DNA from: Longispora fulva
Lineage (GTDB): Bacteria > Actinomycetota > Actinomycetes > Mycobacteriales > Micromonosporaceae
Length of the DNA: 64,000 nucleotides
NCBI RefSeq assembly: GCF_015751905.1
Contig: NZ_JADOUF010000001.1
Span: 6,696,001-6,760,000, forward strand
Direction: 5' to 3'
This document shows positions 11,280-20,385 of this stretch, in pieces (positions within the stretch are counted from its first letter, which is position 1; every line of letters starts with the position of its first letter). The position numbers and the translations under genes are program-made. The notes beneath the pieces were generated by a model. The model was not told the DNA's origin and did no database searches. It was given only the letters and a program-made list of their open reading frames with translations.

Positions 11280-12811
11280 GCAACTTTCCGTACCTGAGTC
11301 TGCTCGTCGGGCTGCCCCTGGTGGGCTCCGCGGTGCTGGCGTTCCTGCCCCGGAGTCAGGGGGCGCTGGCCAAGAAGCTCGCGCTCGTCTGGACCCTGGT
11401 GACGCTCGGCCTGACGGTGGCCCTCTGGGTCGCCTTCAAGGCCAACGGGGCCCGGTTCCAGCTCAAGGAGTCCTACGCCTGGATCCCGCAGTGGGACGTC
11501 CACTTCTCGTTCTTCGTGGACGGCATCGCCCTGGTCATGATCGCGCTGATCGGCGTGCTCGTCCCGCTGGTCGTCGTGGCCAGCTGGAAGACCGTGGAGA
11601 AGCTGGACGGCAAGCGGAGCGTTCCGGCGTACTTCGCCCTCCTCCTCGCCCTGCAGGGCCTGATGACCGGCGCGTTCGCGTCGAGTGACGTCCTGCTGTT
11701 CTACGTGTTCTTCGAGGCCATGCTGGTCCCGATGTACTTCCTGATCGGCTCGTACGGGGAGACCCCGCGTCGGCAGTACGCCGCCGTGAAGTTCTTCCTC
11801 TACTCGCTGGTCGGCGGCCTGTTCATGCTCGCGGCCGTGATCGGCCTGTGGGTGTACGGCGGGCACACGTTCAACTGGGAGACCCTCCAGCAGGCCGACT
11901 TCAACACGATGGCCGAGCGCTGGATGTTCCTCGGGTTCTTCATCGCGTTCGCGATCAAGGCGCCGTTCTTCCCGTTCCACACCTGGCTGCCCGACGCCGG
12001 TGGCGCGGCCCCGGCCCCGGCCGCCGCGCTGCTCGTCGCGGTCATGGACAAGGTGGGCACGTTCGGCATCCTGCGGTACTGCCTGTCGCTGTTCCCGAAC
12101 GCCTCGAAGTACTTCGCGCCCCTGGCCATCGCGCTGTCGCTTGTCGGCATCATCTACGCGGCGCTGCTCGCCGTGGGCCAGGACAACCTGAAGCGCCTCG
12201 TGGCGTACACGTCGGTGGCGCACTTCGGTTTCATCGGCATCGGGATCTTCGCGTTCACCACCCAGTCGGGTACGGGCGCGGTGCTCTACATGCTCAACCA
12301 CGGTCTCGCGACCGGCCTGCTGTTCCTGGTCGTCGGCTTCCTGGTCGCCCGGCGCGGCAGCGCGTCGATCAAGGACTTCGGCGGCGCGGGCAAGTTGGTG
12401 CCGATCCTCGCCGGGGTGTTCTTCCTCGCCGGTCTGGCCTCGCTGGCCCTGCCGGGCACCAGCCCGTTCGTGTCCGAGTTCCTGGTGCTGATCGGCGTGT
12501 TCTCGGTCTACAAGACCGTCGCCGTGATCGCCACGCTCGGCATTGTGCTGGCCGCCGGGTACGTCCTGTGGATGTACCAGCGGACCATGCAGGGCACCCT
12601 GAACCCGGCCCTGAAGGAGGTGCCGGCGATGAACAAGGACATCAAGGTCCGCGAGCTCGTCGTCGTCGCCCCGCTGATCGCGTTGATCCTGCTGCTCGGC
12701 TTCTACCCGAAGCCGGTCATCGACGTGATCAACCCGGCCGTCAAGGCCACGCTCATCCAGGATCTCGGGAAGAGCGACCCGGCTCCGATCTCGACGGAGG
12801 CAAAGAAGTGA
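11276..12811 (+). CDS. nuoM: NADH-quinone oxidoreductase subunit M
   Basis: This 511-residue antiporter-like proton-pumping subunit shows FYVFFEAMLVPMYFLIG (membrane glutamate) and IKAPFFPFHTWLPDA (membrane lysine). About 14 helices are expected. It begins in the nuoL stop and ends in the nuoN start, consistent with one transcript. Confidence 0.96.
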   Translation: MSNFPYLSLLVGLPLVGSAVLAFLPRSQGALAKKLALVWTLVTLGLTVALWVAFKANGARFQLKESYAWIPQWDVHFSFFVDGIALVMIALIGVLVPLVVVASWKTVEKLDGKRSVPAYFALLLALQGLMTGAFASSDVLLFYVFFEAMLVPMYFLIGSYGETPRRQYAAVKFFLYSLVGGLFMLAAVIGLWVYGGHTFNWETLQQADFNTMAERWMFLGFFIAFAIKAPFFPFHTWLPDAGGAAPAPAAALLVAVMDKVGTFGILRYCLSLFPNASKYFAPLAIALSLVGIIYAALLAVGQDNLKRLVAYTSVAHFGFIGIGIFAFTTQSGTGAVLYMLNHGLATGLLFLVVGFLVARRGSASIKDFGGAGKLVPILAGVFFLAGLASLALPGTSPFVSEFLVLIGVFSVYKTVAVIATLGIVLAAGYVLWMYQRTMQGTLNPALKEVPAMNKDIKVRELVVVAPLIALILLLGFYPKPVIDVINPAVKATLIQDLGKSDPAPISTEAKK

Positions 12812-14364
12812 CGTTCCAGTTGCCGCACCTCGACTACCTGGCGCTGGCGCCGATGCTGGTCCTGTTCGGGGCGGCGTGCGCGAGCATCCTGGTCGAGGCA
12901 GCAGTGCCGCGCGACTGGCGCTTCCGGGTGCAGGTTCCGCTGACGCTGATCTCGCTGATCGTGGCCGGGGGCTTCCTGGTCAAGCTGGCGACGAAGTACG
13001 CCGACGACGACGGGGTCATCCAGCAGGGCACGCTCACGGCGGGCAAGGCCGTGGCGATCGACGGCCCGGCGCTGTTCCTGCAGGGCGCGCTCGTCGTGCT
13101 CGGCATCATCGCCGTGCTGCTGATCTCCGAGCGCAGGCTGGAGACCGGGGGCGCGTTCGTGGCCCAGGCCGCCGTGACGGCCGGCTCGCAGGCCGACCGC
13201 CGGCAGGCCAAGACCGGCGGCGCCACCGAGGTGTACGCCATGGTGCTGTTCGCCCTGGCCGGCATGCTGCTGTTCTGTGCCGCCAACGACCTGCTGACCA
13301 TGTTCGTGGCGCTCGAGGTGTTCTCGCTGCCGCTGTACCTGCTCTGCGCTCTGGCCCGCCGTCGCCGGCTGCTCAGCCAGGAGGCGTCGCTCAAGTACTT
13401 CCTGCTGGGCGCCTTCGCCTCGGCGTTCTTCCTGTACGGCGTCGCCATGATCTACGGTTTCGCCGGCCGGATCGACTTCGCGAGCATCCACCAGGCGGTG
13501 GTCACCTCGGAGCGGAGCAAGACGCTGCTGGTGATCGGCCTGGCGATGCTGGCCATCGGGCTGCTGTTCAAGATCGCGGCTGTCCCGTTCCACGTGTGGA
13601 CCCCGGACGTCTACCAGGGCGCCCCGACCCCGGTCACCGCCTTCATGGCCGCGTGCACCAAGGTCGCGGCGTTCGGTGGCCTGATCCGGGTGCTGTACGT
13701 GGCGTTCGAGCGGTCGAGCTGGGACTTCCGGCCCGTCCTCGGCGCGGTCGCGGCCCTCACCATGATCATCGGTGCGGTGCTCGCGGTCACCCAGACGGAC
13801 ATCAAGCGCCTGCTGGCCTACTCCTCGATCGCCAACGCCGGTTACCTGCTGACCGGCGCGCTGGCGATGAACTCGGACGGCCTGCGGTACACGATGTTCT
13901 ACCTGGTCGCCTACGGCTTCACCGTGCTCGCCGCGTTCGGGATCATCACCCTGGTCCGCGACGCCGACGGCGAGGCCACCCACCTGTCCCGGTGGGCCGG
14001 GCTGGGCCGGCGCTCGCCGCTGGTCGCCGCGGTGTTCACGTTCCTGATGCTCGCGTTCGCCGGTATCCCCCTGACCAGCGGTTTCACCGCCAAGTTCGGG
14101 GTCTTCGCGGCGGCCGTCGGCGGGAACATGACCTGGCTGGTGATCGTCGGCGTGGTCAGCAGCATGATCCTCGCGTTCCCGTACCTGCGGGTCGTCGTGC
14201 TCATGTGGCTGTCCGAAGCGGGCGAGGACACCCCGACCGTATCCATTCCGGGCATGTTCACCTCGATCGCCGTCGCGTTCGGTGTGATCCTGACCCTCGT
14301 ACTCGGCGTGGTCCCGCAGGCGGCTCTCCAGCTCGCCATCAACGCGGGTACGTTCCTGAGATAG
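12808..14364 (+). CDS. nuoN: NADH-quinone oxidoreductase subunit N
   Basis: This 518-residue third antiporter-like subunit is the last nuo gene of the operon. ALEVFSLPLYLL and LLFKIAAVPFHVWTPDVYQGAPTPV match the family motifs. GTG 12808 overlaps the nuoM stop and is preferred to a long upstream extension that is only nuoM read out of phase. A 26-base gap separates it from the prenyl synthase. Confidence 0.96.
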   Translation: MTFQLPHLDYLALAPMLVLFGAACASILVEAAVPRDWRFRVQVPLTLISLIVAGGFLVKLATKYADDDGVIQQGTLTAGKAVAIDGPALFLQGALVVLGIIAVLLISERRLETGGAFVAQAAVTAGSQADRRQAKTGGATEVYAMVLFALAGMLLFCAANDLLTMFVALEVFSLPLYLLCALARRRRLLSQEASLKYFLLGAFASAFFLYGVAMIYGFAGRIDFASIHQAVVTSERSKTLLVIGLAMLAIGLLFKIAAVPFHVWTPDVYQGAPTPVTAFMAACTKVAAFGGLIRVLYVAFERSSWDFRPVLGAVAALTMIIGAVLAVTQTDIKRLLAYSSIANAGYLLTGALAMNSDGLRYTMFYLVAYGFTVLAAFGIITLVRDADGEATHLSRWAGLGRRSPLVAAVFTFLMLAFAGIPLTSGFTAKFGVFAAAVGGNMTWLVIVGVVSSMILAFPYLRVVVLMWLSEAGEDTPTVSIPGMFTSIAVAFGVILTLVLGVVPQAALQLAINAGTFLR

Positions 14365-14390
14365 ATCAGTCGTATGGCATCGTGGGGGGC

Positions 14391-15395
14391 GTGGTGACAA
14401 CGCAGAGCCTGACCAGCGCTATCGGGCTGGAGTTCGCTGACTCGGAGCTAGAGGCGGCCATGAGGGTCGGTCTGGACACCGTGGAAGGCGAGCTCCGCGC
14501 GGCGGTGGCCAGCGCCGACCCGTTCGTCACCGAGGCCGCCCGGCACCTGCTGGAGGCGGGCGGCAAGCGGGTCCGGCCGATGTTGACGCTGCTCGCGGCG
14601 CACTTCGGCGACCCGACCGCCCCCCTGGTGGTGCCGAGCGCCCTGGTGCTCGAGCTGACCCACCTGGCGACGCTGTACCACGACGACGTGATGGACGAGG
14701 CCGCTGTGCGCCGGGGGGCGCCCAGCGCCAACTCCCGGTGGACGAACACGGTCGCGATCCTCACCGGCGACTACCTGTTCGCGAAGGCCGCCTCGATCGC
14801 GGCCGAGCTGGGCACCGAGGCGGTCCGGATCCAGGCGGAGACCTTCGCCCGGCTCGTCCAGGGCCAGATCCGCGAGACGGTCGGCCCCCGGGCCGGCGTG
14901 GACCCGGTCGCGCACCACCTCGACGTGCACCGGGACAAGACCGGTTCGCTGATCGCCACCTGCTGCCGGTTCGGGGCGCTGTTCGGCGGCGCCGACGACA
15001 AGGTGACCGACACGGTCACCCAGTTCGGCGAGGTGTTCGGGATCGCGTTCCAGCTGTCCGACGACCTGCTGGACATCGCGTCCGAGTCGGTCTACTCGGG
15101 CAAGGTGCCGGGCACGGACCTCCGCGAGGGCATCGCGACCCTCCCGGTGCTGTACGCGCTGGAGGGTCCCGACAACCGGCTCCGCCAGCTGCTGGCCCAG
15201 GGGCCGCTGACCGACGACGCCGAGCACGCCGAGGCGCTGGGTCTGCTGCGGCGCTCGCCGGCGATGGACCGGGCCAGGGCGACGCTGGAGGACTACGCCT
15301 CGGAGGCGCGCAGGCTGCTCGGCGAGCTGCCGGACGTGCCGGCCCGGCAGGCGCTGGCCTCGATGTGCGACTTCGTCACGGCCCGGATGGCCTGA
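14391..15395 (+). CDS. Trans-polyprenyl diphosphate synthase (menaquinone side chain, probable)
   Basis: This 334-residue class I prenyltransferase has both aspartate-rich motifs: DDVMD at 98-102 (allylic substrate) and DDLLD at 224-228 (isopentenyl diphosphate). GGKRVRP and the HLDVHRDKTGSLI segment are also family features. It follows nuoN by 26 bases. The same nuoN-prenyl synthase order occurs in mycobacteria (grcC1-type genes), which suggests it makes the isoprenoid tail of the menaquinone reduced by complex I. Chain length cannot be read from the sequence alone. GTG codons at 14382, 14391 and 14394 are all possible starts; the G-run at 14384-14389 favours 14391 or 14394. Confidence 0.88.
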   Translation: MVTTQSLTSAIGLEFADSELEAAMRVGLDTVEGELRAAVASADPFVTEAARHLLEAGGKRVRPMLTLLAAHFGDPTAPLVVPSALVLELTHLATLYHDDVMDEAAVRRGAPSANSRWTNTVAILTGDYLFAKAASIAAELGTEAVRIQAETFARLVQGQIRETVGPRAGVDPVAHHLDVHRDKTGSLIATCCRFGALFGGADDKVTDTVTQFGEVFGIAFQLSDDLLDIASESVYSGKVPGTDLREGIATLPVLYALEGPDNRLRQLLAQGPLTDDAEHAEALGLLRRSPAMDRARATLEDYASEARRLLGELPDVPARQALASMCDFVTARMA

Positions 15396-15417
15396 GCACA
15401 CAGTCCGATCCGGGTTC

Positions 15418-15450
15418 AGGGGCCGGCCGGCGCGTGCCGGTCAGGCCCCT
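15418..15450. terminator. Hairpin terminator between convergent genes
   Basis: AGGGGCC (15418-15424) pairs with GGCCCCT (15444-15450), and an inner CCGGC/GCCGG stem closes a 4-base loop. It lies between the prenyl synthase and the convergent MFS gene, overlapping the last codons of the latter, so it could serve both strands. There is no clear T-run, as is common in actinomycetes. Confidence 0.65.
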
Positions 15451-16643
15451 CCGTAGTCCTCTGATGGTTTTTGTCGGTTTTTGAGCATCCGGGCTCCGGA
15501 GAGCATGCCGACGGCGGCCAGGGCCATCGAGCCCGACGCGCACAACCACGTCACGGTGTACGACGTGTGCGCCGTGACCGTCCCCAGCGTCAGCGGCCCG
15601 AAGAACGCCCCCAGGTACACCCCGGTCTGGGTGATCGCCGTCGCCGAAGCCGGCGCGGTCGGGTGCAGCTGGACGACGGCGTAGTTCATCAGCCCTGGCC
15701 AGGCCCAGCCCAGCCCGAAGGCGAGCAGCACCCCGGCGACCATGGTCGGCACCCCGGCCACGGACAGCAGGGCCATCCCGACCGCCCCGACGCCGAGCAT
15801 CCCGGCGAGCACCGCCACGTGCCCGCCCCCGGACCGGCGGTCGGCCAGCCAACCGACCAGGATCCGGGCCGCGATGCACACGGCGCTGCCCGCGGTCAGG
15901 GTCAGGCCGGCGACCGCCGGGTCGATGCCCCGGGCGACGCTGGAGGACACCAGGAAGGTGCCGAGCGCGTTGGCCGCCGCCGAGGCGAAGGTCGCGCTGG
16001 CCCCGATGACGACGAGGGCCGTGGTGGCCCCGCGCTCGCGGCGTTCGGTGCGCCGGACCGGCCGGGCCAGGTCGCGCTGCACGAGGGGCAGCGCGCTGAG
16101 CGCCACGGCGGCGGCGAGCACCCAGGCCCACCGCCAGCCGACCGTGAGCGCCAGCAGCGGCACGGTCGTGCCGGCGAGCAGCGTCGAGATAGGAACTGCG
16201 GCCTGCTTTATCCCGAACACCAGGCCCTGGCGGCCGGCCGGGATCCGCTGGGCGAGCGCCGTGTTGGCCGCGAGCTGGCCGACGGAGTTGGCGACACTGC
16301 CGAAGAGCAGGAACAACACCAGTTGGAGGTACGAGTGGGCCAGCCCCGCCACGGCCAGCATCGACCCGGCGGCCACCAGGATCGCGGCCCGACTGCTGGC
16401 GGCGGCCCCGAAGCGTTCGACGATCGCCCCGGCGGGGATGCCGGCCAGCGCGCTGCCGCCGAAGTAGGTGGCCACCACGAGTCCGAGGCCGGCCGGGTCG
16501 AAGTGCAGCTCCGCCGACAGTTGCACCGCCAGCCCTCCGATGAGGAACACCGGGATCACCGACGCGATCGTCGTACTGACCCCGCCCAGGGTGGCCCGGC
16601 GGGTCTGTGCGCTGCTCGGCGCGGCCTCGGCCAGCACTGTCAT
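15441..16643 (-). CDS. MFS transporter (drug/metabolite efflux type)
   Basis: This 400-residue protein has about 12 predicted membrane helices and no large soluble domain. The first half contains repeated Ala/Gly-rich helices, and the central loop PVRRTERRERGA is strongly basic, as expected on the cytoplasmic side of an MFS protein. Substrate is unknown. It is divergent from the IclR-type regulator at 16816, and a perfect 9-bp inverted repeat sits 2 bases upstream of its ATG, so local regulation is likely. Confidence 0.85.
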   Translation of the reverse strand: MTVLAEAAPSSAQTRRATLGGVSTTIASVIPVFLIGGLAVQLSAELHFDPAGLGLVVATYFGGSALAGIPAGAIVERFGAAASSRAAILVAAGSMLAVAGLAHSYLQLVLFLLFGSVANSVGQLAANTALAQRIPAGRQGLVFGIKQAAVPISTLLAGTTVPLLALTVGWRWAWVLAAAVALSALPLVQRDLARPVRRTERRERGATTALVVIGASATFASAAANALGTFLVSSSVARGIDPAVAGLTLTAGSAVCIAARILVGWLADRRSGGGHVAVLAGMLGVGAVGMALLSVAGVPTMVAGVLLAFGLGWAWPGLMNYAVVQLHPTAPASATAITQTGVYLGAFFGPLTLGTVTAHTSYTVTWLCASGSMALAAVGMLSGARMLKNRQKPSEDYGGA

Positions 16644-16645
16644 GG

Positions 16646-16672
16646 TTCCGACACTAGGGAGGTGTGTCGGAA
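16646..16672. promoter_or_regulatory. Candidate operator at the MFS start (9-bp inverted repeat)
   Basis: TTCCGACAC (16646-16654) and GTGTCGGAA (16664-16672) form a perfect inverted repeat with a 9-base spacer. On the minus strand a -10-like TAGTGT falls at the 5' edge of the second arm, only 7 bases before the ATG. Repressor binding here would cover the MFS promoter, and the transcript could be nearly leaderless. The divergent IclR protein is the obvious candidate binder. Confidence 0.5.
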
Positions 16673-16815
16673 AAAGCAGTGGCCCGCATCGCAGTACGTG
16701 TCCGCGCGTTAATAGATAGTGGTGATGGGTGCCCGTCGGGGTGTTCCCTGATGGGGTTTTGTTCCCTATCGTGAAGGGTGGCGCACCTCACCCTGAGGCC
16801 GTCGTGGAGGTTGTT

Positions 16816-17655
16816 GTGAGAGAACTCGGTGATCACGAGCTGGGCCGGGAGCCAACTCGCGCCTTGGGCAGTGAGCCGCCGCCAGATCTCATCCGCAGCG
16901 TGTCCCGGGCATTCCGGATCGTTGAGGCGGTGGGTGACACTCCGAAGGGGTTGACGCCCAAGCAGATCGCCCGCAGATGTGAGCTCAACCTGGCGACTGT
17001 TTACCACCTGGTCCGCACCCTCTCCTATGAGGGCTACCTGCACCGCCGGGACAACGGCACGTTCGTCGCCGGCCTCAACTTCTCCGACCGGTACCGGGAG
17101 ATGTCCGCGGCGTTCAGCGCGCCGGTCAACGTCGCCGACGGTCTGCGTCGGGCCGCCGGGCGTACCGGGCACAGTCACTTCCTCGGCCGGTTCATCAACG
17201 GCCGGGTGGCGATCACCGGGGTCGCGGAGGGCGCGCGGTCGCCGCACCTGGAGGACCTGATCGTCGGATTCGACGACGGCGCGCACGCCACGGCCCTCGG
17301 CAAGGCGCTGCTGGGCACGCTCAGCGCACCGGCCCGCAGCCGGTATCTGCGCGAGTCCGGGATGCGGAAGTACACGGCGAAGACGATCACGGAGCACGAC
17401 CGGCTGGAATATGAGCTGACCCTGCACGGGCAGCGCGGCCTGTTCGTCGAGGTCGGGCAGTACCGGCCGAATGTGGCCTGTGCCGCGACCATGGTCTCCT
17501 ACGGGCCGGACCCGGACCAGATCGTGGTGCTGGCCTGCACGCTGCCGATGGAGGAGTTCGTGACCACTGCGGCCACGGTCAACCAGCGGATCCGCGCGGC
17601 GGCCCAGGGCCTGGCGAACGCTTTGACGCAGTCGAATGAGAGTGGGACCGGCTGA
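16816..17655 (+). CDS. IclR-family transcriptional regulator
   Basis: This 279-residue protein has an N-terminal winged helix-turn-helix (about residues 28-90, with LTPKQIARRCELNLATVYHLV) and the IclR effector-binding domain behind it. GTG 16816 is chosen because GTGGAGG lies 5 bases upstream. The open frame reaches back to 16729, but those extra residues precede the conserved domain. It is divergent from the MFS gene and probably controls it. The ligand is unknown. Confidence 0.85.
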   Translation: MRELGDHELGREPTRALGSEPPPDLIRSVSRAFRIVEAVGDTPKGLTPKQIARRCELNLATVYHLVRTLSYEGYLHRRDNGTFVAGLNFSDRYREMSAAFSAPVNVADGLRRAAGRTGHSHFLGRFINGRVAITGVAEGARSPHLEDLIVGFDDGAHATALGKALLGTLSAPARSRYLRESGMRKYTAKTITEHDRLEYELTLHGQRGLFVEVGQYRPNVACAATMVSYGPDPDQIVVLACTLPMEEFVTTAATVNQRIRAAAQGLANALTQSNESGTG

Positions 17656-17677
17656 GTTCGACGATGCGTGCGTTGTC

Positions 17678-17714
17678 GAAGTGCCTGCATACAACACCGG
17701 TATGCAGGCACTTC
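17678..17714. terminator. Perfect 15-bp inverted repeat, probable bidirectional terminator
   Basis: GAAGTGCCTGCATAC (17678-17692) and GTATGCAGGCACTTC (17700-17714) are exact reverse complements around a 7-base loop. It lies 22 bases after the IclR stop and upstream of the convergent rarD stop, where a shared terminator is expected. No T-run follows, so a protein-binding site is an alternative. Confidence 0.6.
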
Positions 17715-17817
17715 TCCGCCTTCGCCTCCCCGATCTCAGCCGGCCAAGCCGTTAGATCAAGAGCTCGGATCAAGATCATCATCTGTTACGGTGGAGCGTG
17801 ACCTGGCGCGCGGCGGT

Positions 17818-18723
17818 TCACGCCGCGGCGGCGGCCAGGGCGGTCGCCTGCCGGGTGCGGCGCGCCGTGCGGAGGCCGTCGACCGTGAAGATCACCAGGG
17901 CCAGCCAGACCAGGCTGAAGCCGGCCAGCCGCAGCGGCGGCAGCGACTCGTCCAGGATCAGCACCCCGCAGCCCAACTGCAGAACCGGCGCCAGGTACTG
18001 CAGCATCCCGATCGTCGACAGCGGCAGCCGGTTGGCGGCCCCGGCGAAGAACAGCAGCGGGATCGCCGTGGCCGCCCCGCCGCCGAGCAGCAACATCGTG
18101 TGCCCGAGGCCGTGCCCGGTGAACGTGGCCTTCCCGTCGGCCGTCAGCCAGACCAGGTATCCCAGGGCCGGCAGCGCCAGGACGGCGGACTCCACGAACA
18201 GGCCCTCCGCGGCGGGCACCCCGAGCCGCTTCTTGATGAAGCCGTACAGGGCGAAGGACGTGGCCAGGGTGAGCGCGATGTAGGGCAGGTGCCCGTAGTC
18301 GTACGTCAGCACCCCGACGGCGGCGGCCCCGACCCCGAGCGCGCCCCACTGCCACGGCCGGAGCCGCTCGCGGAGCAGGAGCACCCCGAGCAGCACGTTG
18401 AACAGCGGGTTGATGAAGTAGCCGAGGGAGGTCTCGACCACCCGGTGCGCGTTGACGCCGTAGATGTAGAAGCCCCAGTTCACCGCGAGGACGACAGCCG
18501 CGGCGGTGATGCCGAGGACGGTCCGCAGCTTCAGCGAGCGCAGCCACGCCCAGTGCCGCTGGACGGCGAGCAGCCCGGCGACGAAGACGACGGACCACAG
18601 GACGCGGTGGGCGAGGATCTCGACGGGTCCGGCGGTGGCGAGCAGGTGCCAGTACAGGGGGAAGAAGCCCCAGCAGACGTAGGCCAGGAGCCCGAACAGG
18701 TAGCCACGCCGGAGTTCGCTCAC
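17818..18723 (-). CDS. rarD: RarD/EamA-family permease
   Basis: This 301-residue protein has ten predicted helices in the drug/metabolite transporter fold. The N-terminus RGYLFGLLAYVCWGFFPLYW and the HRVLWS stretch are typical of RarD proteins, annotated in E. coli as chloramphenicol-sensitive protein. Physiological substrate is unknown. It is read from GTG, and an 8-bp inverted repeat lies 26 bases upstream. It converges on the IclR gene. Confidence 0.85.
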   Translation of the reverse strand: MSELRRGYLFGLLAYVCWGFFPLYWHLLATAGPVEILAHRVLWSVVFVAGLLAVQRHWAWLRSLKLRTVLGITAAAVVLAVNWGFYIYGVNAHRVVETSLGYFINPLFNVLLGVLLLRERLRPWQWGALGVGAAAVGVLTYDYGHLPYIALTLATSFALYGFIKKRLGVPAAEGLFVESAVLALPALGYLVWLTADGKATFTGHGLGHTMLLLGGGAATAIPLLFFAGAANRLPLSTIGMLQYLAPVLQLGCGVLILDESLPPLRLAGFSLVWLALVIFTVDGLRTARRTRQATALAAAAA

Positions 18724-18749
18724 CCGGCAACGTTAGCCCCGGCCAGTGA

Positions 18750-18774
18750 GGGTGACCTATGGTCCTGGTCACCC
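18750..18774. promoter_or_regulatory. 8-bp inverted repeat upstream of rarD
   Basis: GGGTGACC (18750-18757) and GGTCACCC (18767-18774) are perfect reverse complements with a 9-base spacer. The repeat sits where an operator for the minus-strand rarD could be. A weak -10-like TAACGT lies between it and the GTG. No regulator can be named. Confidence 0.3.
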
Positions 18775-18804
18775 GCCGGGAGGGCGGCCGGGCCGGGCAC
18801 GCCG

Positions 18805-18836
18805 AGGGGCGGCCGGAGTGTGTCCCGACCGCCCCT
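18805..18836 (-). terminator. Hairpin terminator of the acyltransferase/PF04020 unit
   Basis: AGGGGCGG (18805-18812) and CCGCCCCT (18829-18836) form an 8-bp GC stem with a 16-base loop. It lies 36 bases beyond the stop of the minus-strand small membrane protein gene. No T-run follows. Confidence 0.45.
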
Positions 18837-18871
18837 GCGGACCGCTACCGACCGGTCAGCCCGGCCGGACG

Positions 18872-19249
18872 CTAGTCGTTGTCACCACCCGGGGTGATCA
18901 GGCCGAGCACCCAGCTCACGATGGCGACGATGATGCCGCCCCAGAACGCCGCCCAGAAGCCGTTGATGTGGAACGGCAGGTCGATCTTGTCAGCGATCCA
19001 GCTCGTGAGCCAGAACAGCAGCGCGTTCACGACCAGGGCGACCAGGCCCAGGGTCAGGGCGTAGAAGGCGCAGCCGATCGTCTGGATGATCGGCTTGATG
19101 ACGGCGTTGACCAGTCCGAAGATCAGCGCCACGAGAAGGAGTGTGCCGACCTTTTTCCAGCCGGACTCGCCGACCTGGATCCCGGACACCAGGAGCGAGG
19201 CGACCCACACCGCGACAGCGGTGACGATGGTGCGGATGATGAAACCCAT
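18872..19249 (-). CDS. Small four-helix membrane protein, PF04020 (phage holin 4 / YvlD-like) family
   Basis: This 125-residue protein has four hydrophobic segments and the family's N-A-V-I-K-P-I-I and G-L-I-T-P-G-G elements. Despite the Pfam name, members are mostly chromosomal and of unknown function, so phage origin is not implied. ATG 19249 is preferred because GAGAG lies 9 bases upstream; an in-frame GTG lies at 19255. It follows the acyltransferase stop by about 12 bases and is probably cotranscribed. Confidence 0.8.
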   Translation of the reverse strand: MGFIIRTIVTAVAVWVASLLVSGIQVGESGWKKVGTLLLVALIFGLVNAVIKPIIQTIGCAFYALTLGLVALVVNALLFWLTSWIADKIDLPFHINGFWAAFWGGIIVAIVSWVLGLITPGGDND

Positions 19250-19261
19250 GGGCACATACTC

Positions 19262-20377
19262 TCAGAGGACTCCCGTCCTGTCAGGGGATACGTTCTGAGC
19301 TGGTAGCCGGGGTCTGGGCACGACCACCGGCCCGGTCGCGGAGCGTAGAAGCAGCCGTCGCGCCGGGCACTCGACCCCGCTGTACAGGGCGGAGGACAGG
19401 GCCAGCGCGACGGCGAACGCCGCACCGGCGGCGGCCAGCCCGGCGGCCGAGCCGAGCCTCGGGTGCGAGCCGAACAGCGCCTCACCGGTCCGCATCACCA
19501 GAATGTGGATCATGTAGAACGCGAACGACAGCTCGCCGAGCCGGACCATCACCGGGTGCCGCCAGGCCGACCGGACCCCGGACAGGTCCGCGGTCGCCGC
19601 GGCGGCGATCACAAGCGCGAAGCCGGGTACGGTGCACGCCGCGTACCGGAACGGTCCGGGCACCCACGACGCCAGCGCGTACCCTGCGGCGAGCACCACC
19701 AGGGCCGGCACCATGCCGGGGCCCGGCCAGCGCCCGGCGCGCACGAGGCAGGCGAGCGCGACCCCGAGGATGAACTCCGGGAGCCTGAGCAGCGGAAAGT
19801 ACCGCATCAGGTGGTCGTGGACGAGCAACGGCAGCGCCACCGTGGCCACCAGCCCGGCCCCGGCCGCGCACCACGCGCCGCGCGGACCGGCCCGGCGTAC
19901 GAGCCGGAACAGCACCGGGAAGAGGGCGTAGAACAGCGCCTCGCAGGCCAGCGACCAGCTCACCGGGTTCACGCTCTGGCTGTACAGGATCGCGGTGTTC
20001 CACGGGTGGACGAGCAGCGCGTTCGCGGCCAGCGCGCCCGGCGACGGCAGCGACCGGGGCAGCAGCAGCCAGCCGAGCAGCAGGGCGAGCAGCGCCGTGA
20101 CGGCGTGCAGGGGGTAGACCCGGGCGAACCGGCGGTACCAGAACCTGAGCGGCCGGTCGTGCTCCCGGGCCGACCAGGCCAGCACGAAGCCCGACAACAC
20201 GAAGAAGAACGACACCCCGGTGGCCCCCGCGCCGAACACCCAGCGCAGGACGAGGCCGGCGCCGCTGTCGCGGTGCAGGTACTCGACCGTGTGCACGTGC
20301 AGCCCGAAGACGAGGAGCGCGGCGATCCACCGCAGGCCGGTGAGGGAGGGGAGCTGACTCGCCGGGGGTGGTGGCAC
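19262..20377 (-). CDS. Acyltransferase family 3 membrane protein
   Basis: This 371-residue protein has about ten helices. The N-terminus SLTGLRWIAALLVFGLHVH contains the conserved arginine and histidine of acyltransferase-3 enzymes, and FFFVLSGFVLAW plus FWYRRFARVYPLH complete the signature. Family members O-acylate extracytoplasmic sugars, polysaccharides or antibiotics; the acceptor is unknown here. The GTG start lies only 8 bases from a good -10 box, so the transcript is probably leaderless or nearly so. Confidence 0.85.
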   Translation of the reverse strand: MPPPPASQLPSLTGLRWIAALLVFGLHVHTVEYLHRDSGAGLVLRWVFGAGATGVSFFFVLSGFVLAWSAREHDRPLRFWYRRFARVYPLHAVTALLALLLGWLLLPRSLPSPGALAANALLVHPWNTAILYSQSVNPVSWSLACEALFYALFPVLFRLVRRAGPRGAWCAAGAGLVATVALPLLVHDHLMRYFPLLRLPEFILGVALACLVRAGRWPGPGMVPALVVLAAGYALASWVPGPFRYAACTVPGFALVIAAAATADLSGVRSAWRHPVMVRLGELSFAFYMIHILVMRTGEALFGSHPRLGSAAGLAAAGAAFAVALALSSALYSGVECPARRLLLRSATGPVVVPRPRLPAQNVSPDRTGVL

Positions 20378-20385
20378 CCGCCGAT

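Noticed and set aside
12809..15395. Possible nuoN-prenyl synthase fusion suggested by a frame open from 12876
   Set aside because: That frame reads nuoN out of phase as Arg/Gly/Pro-rich nonsense; the synthase begins near 14391.
18872..19249. Holin-family protein as evidence of a prophage
   Set aside because: PF04020 members are mostly chromosomal, and no other phage gene is present.
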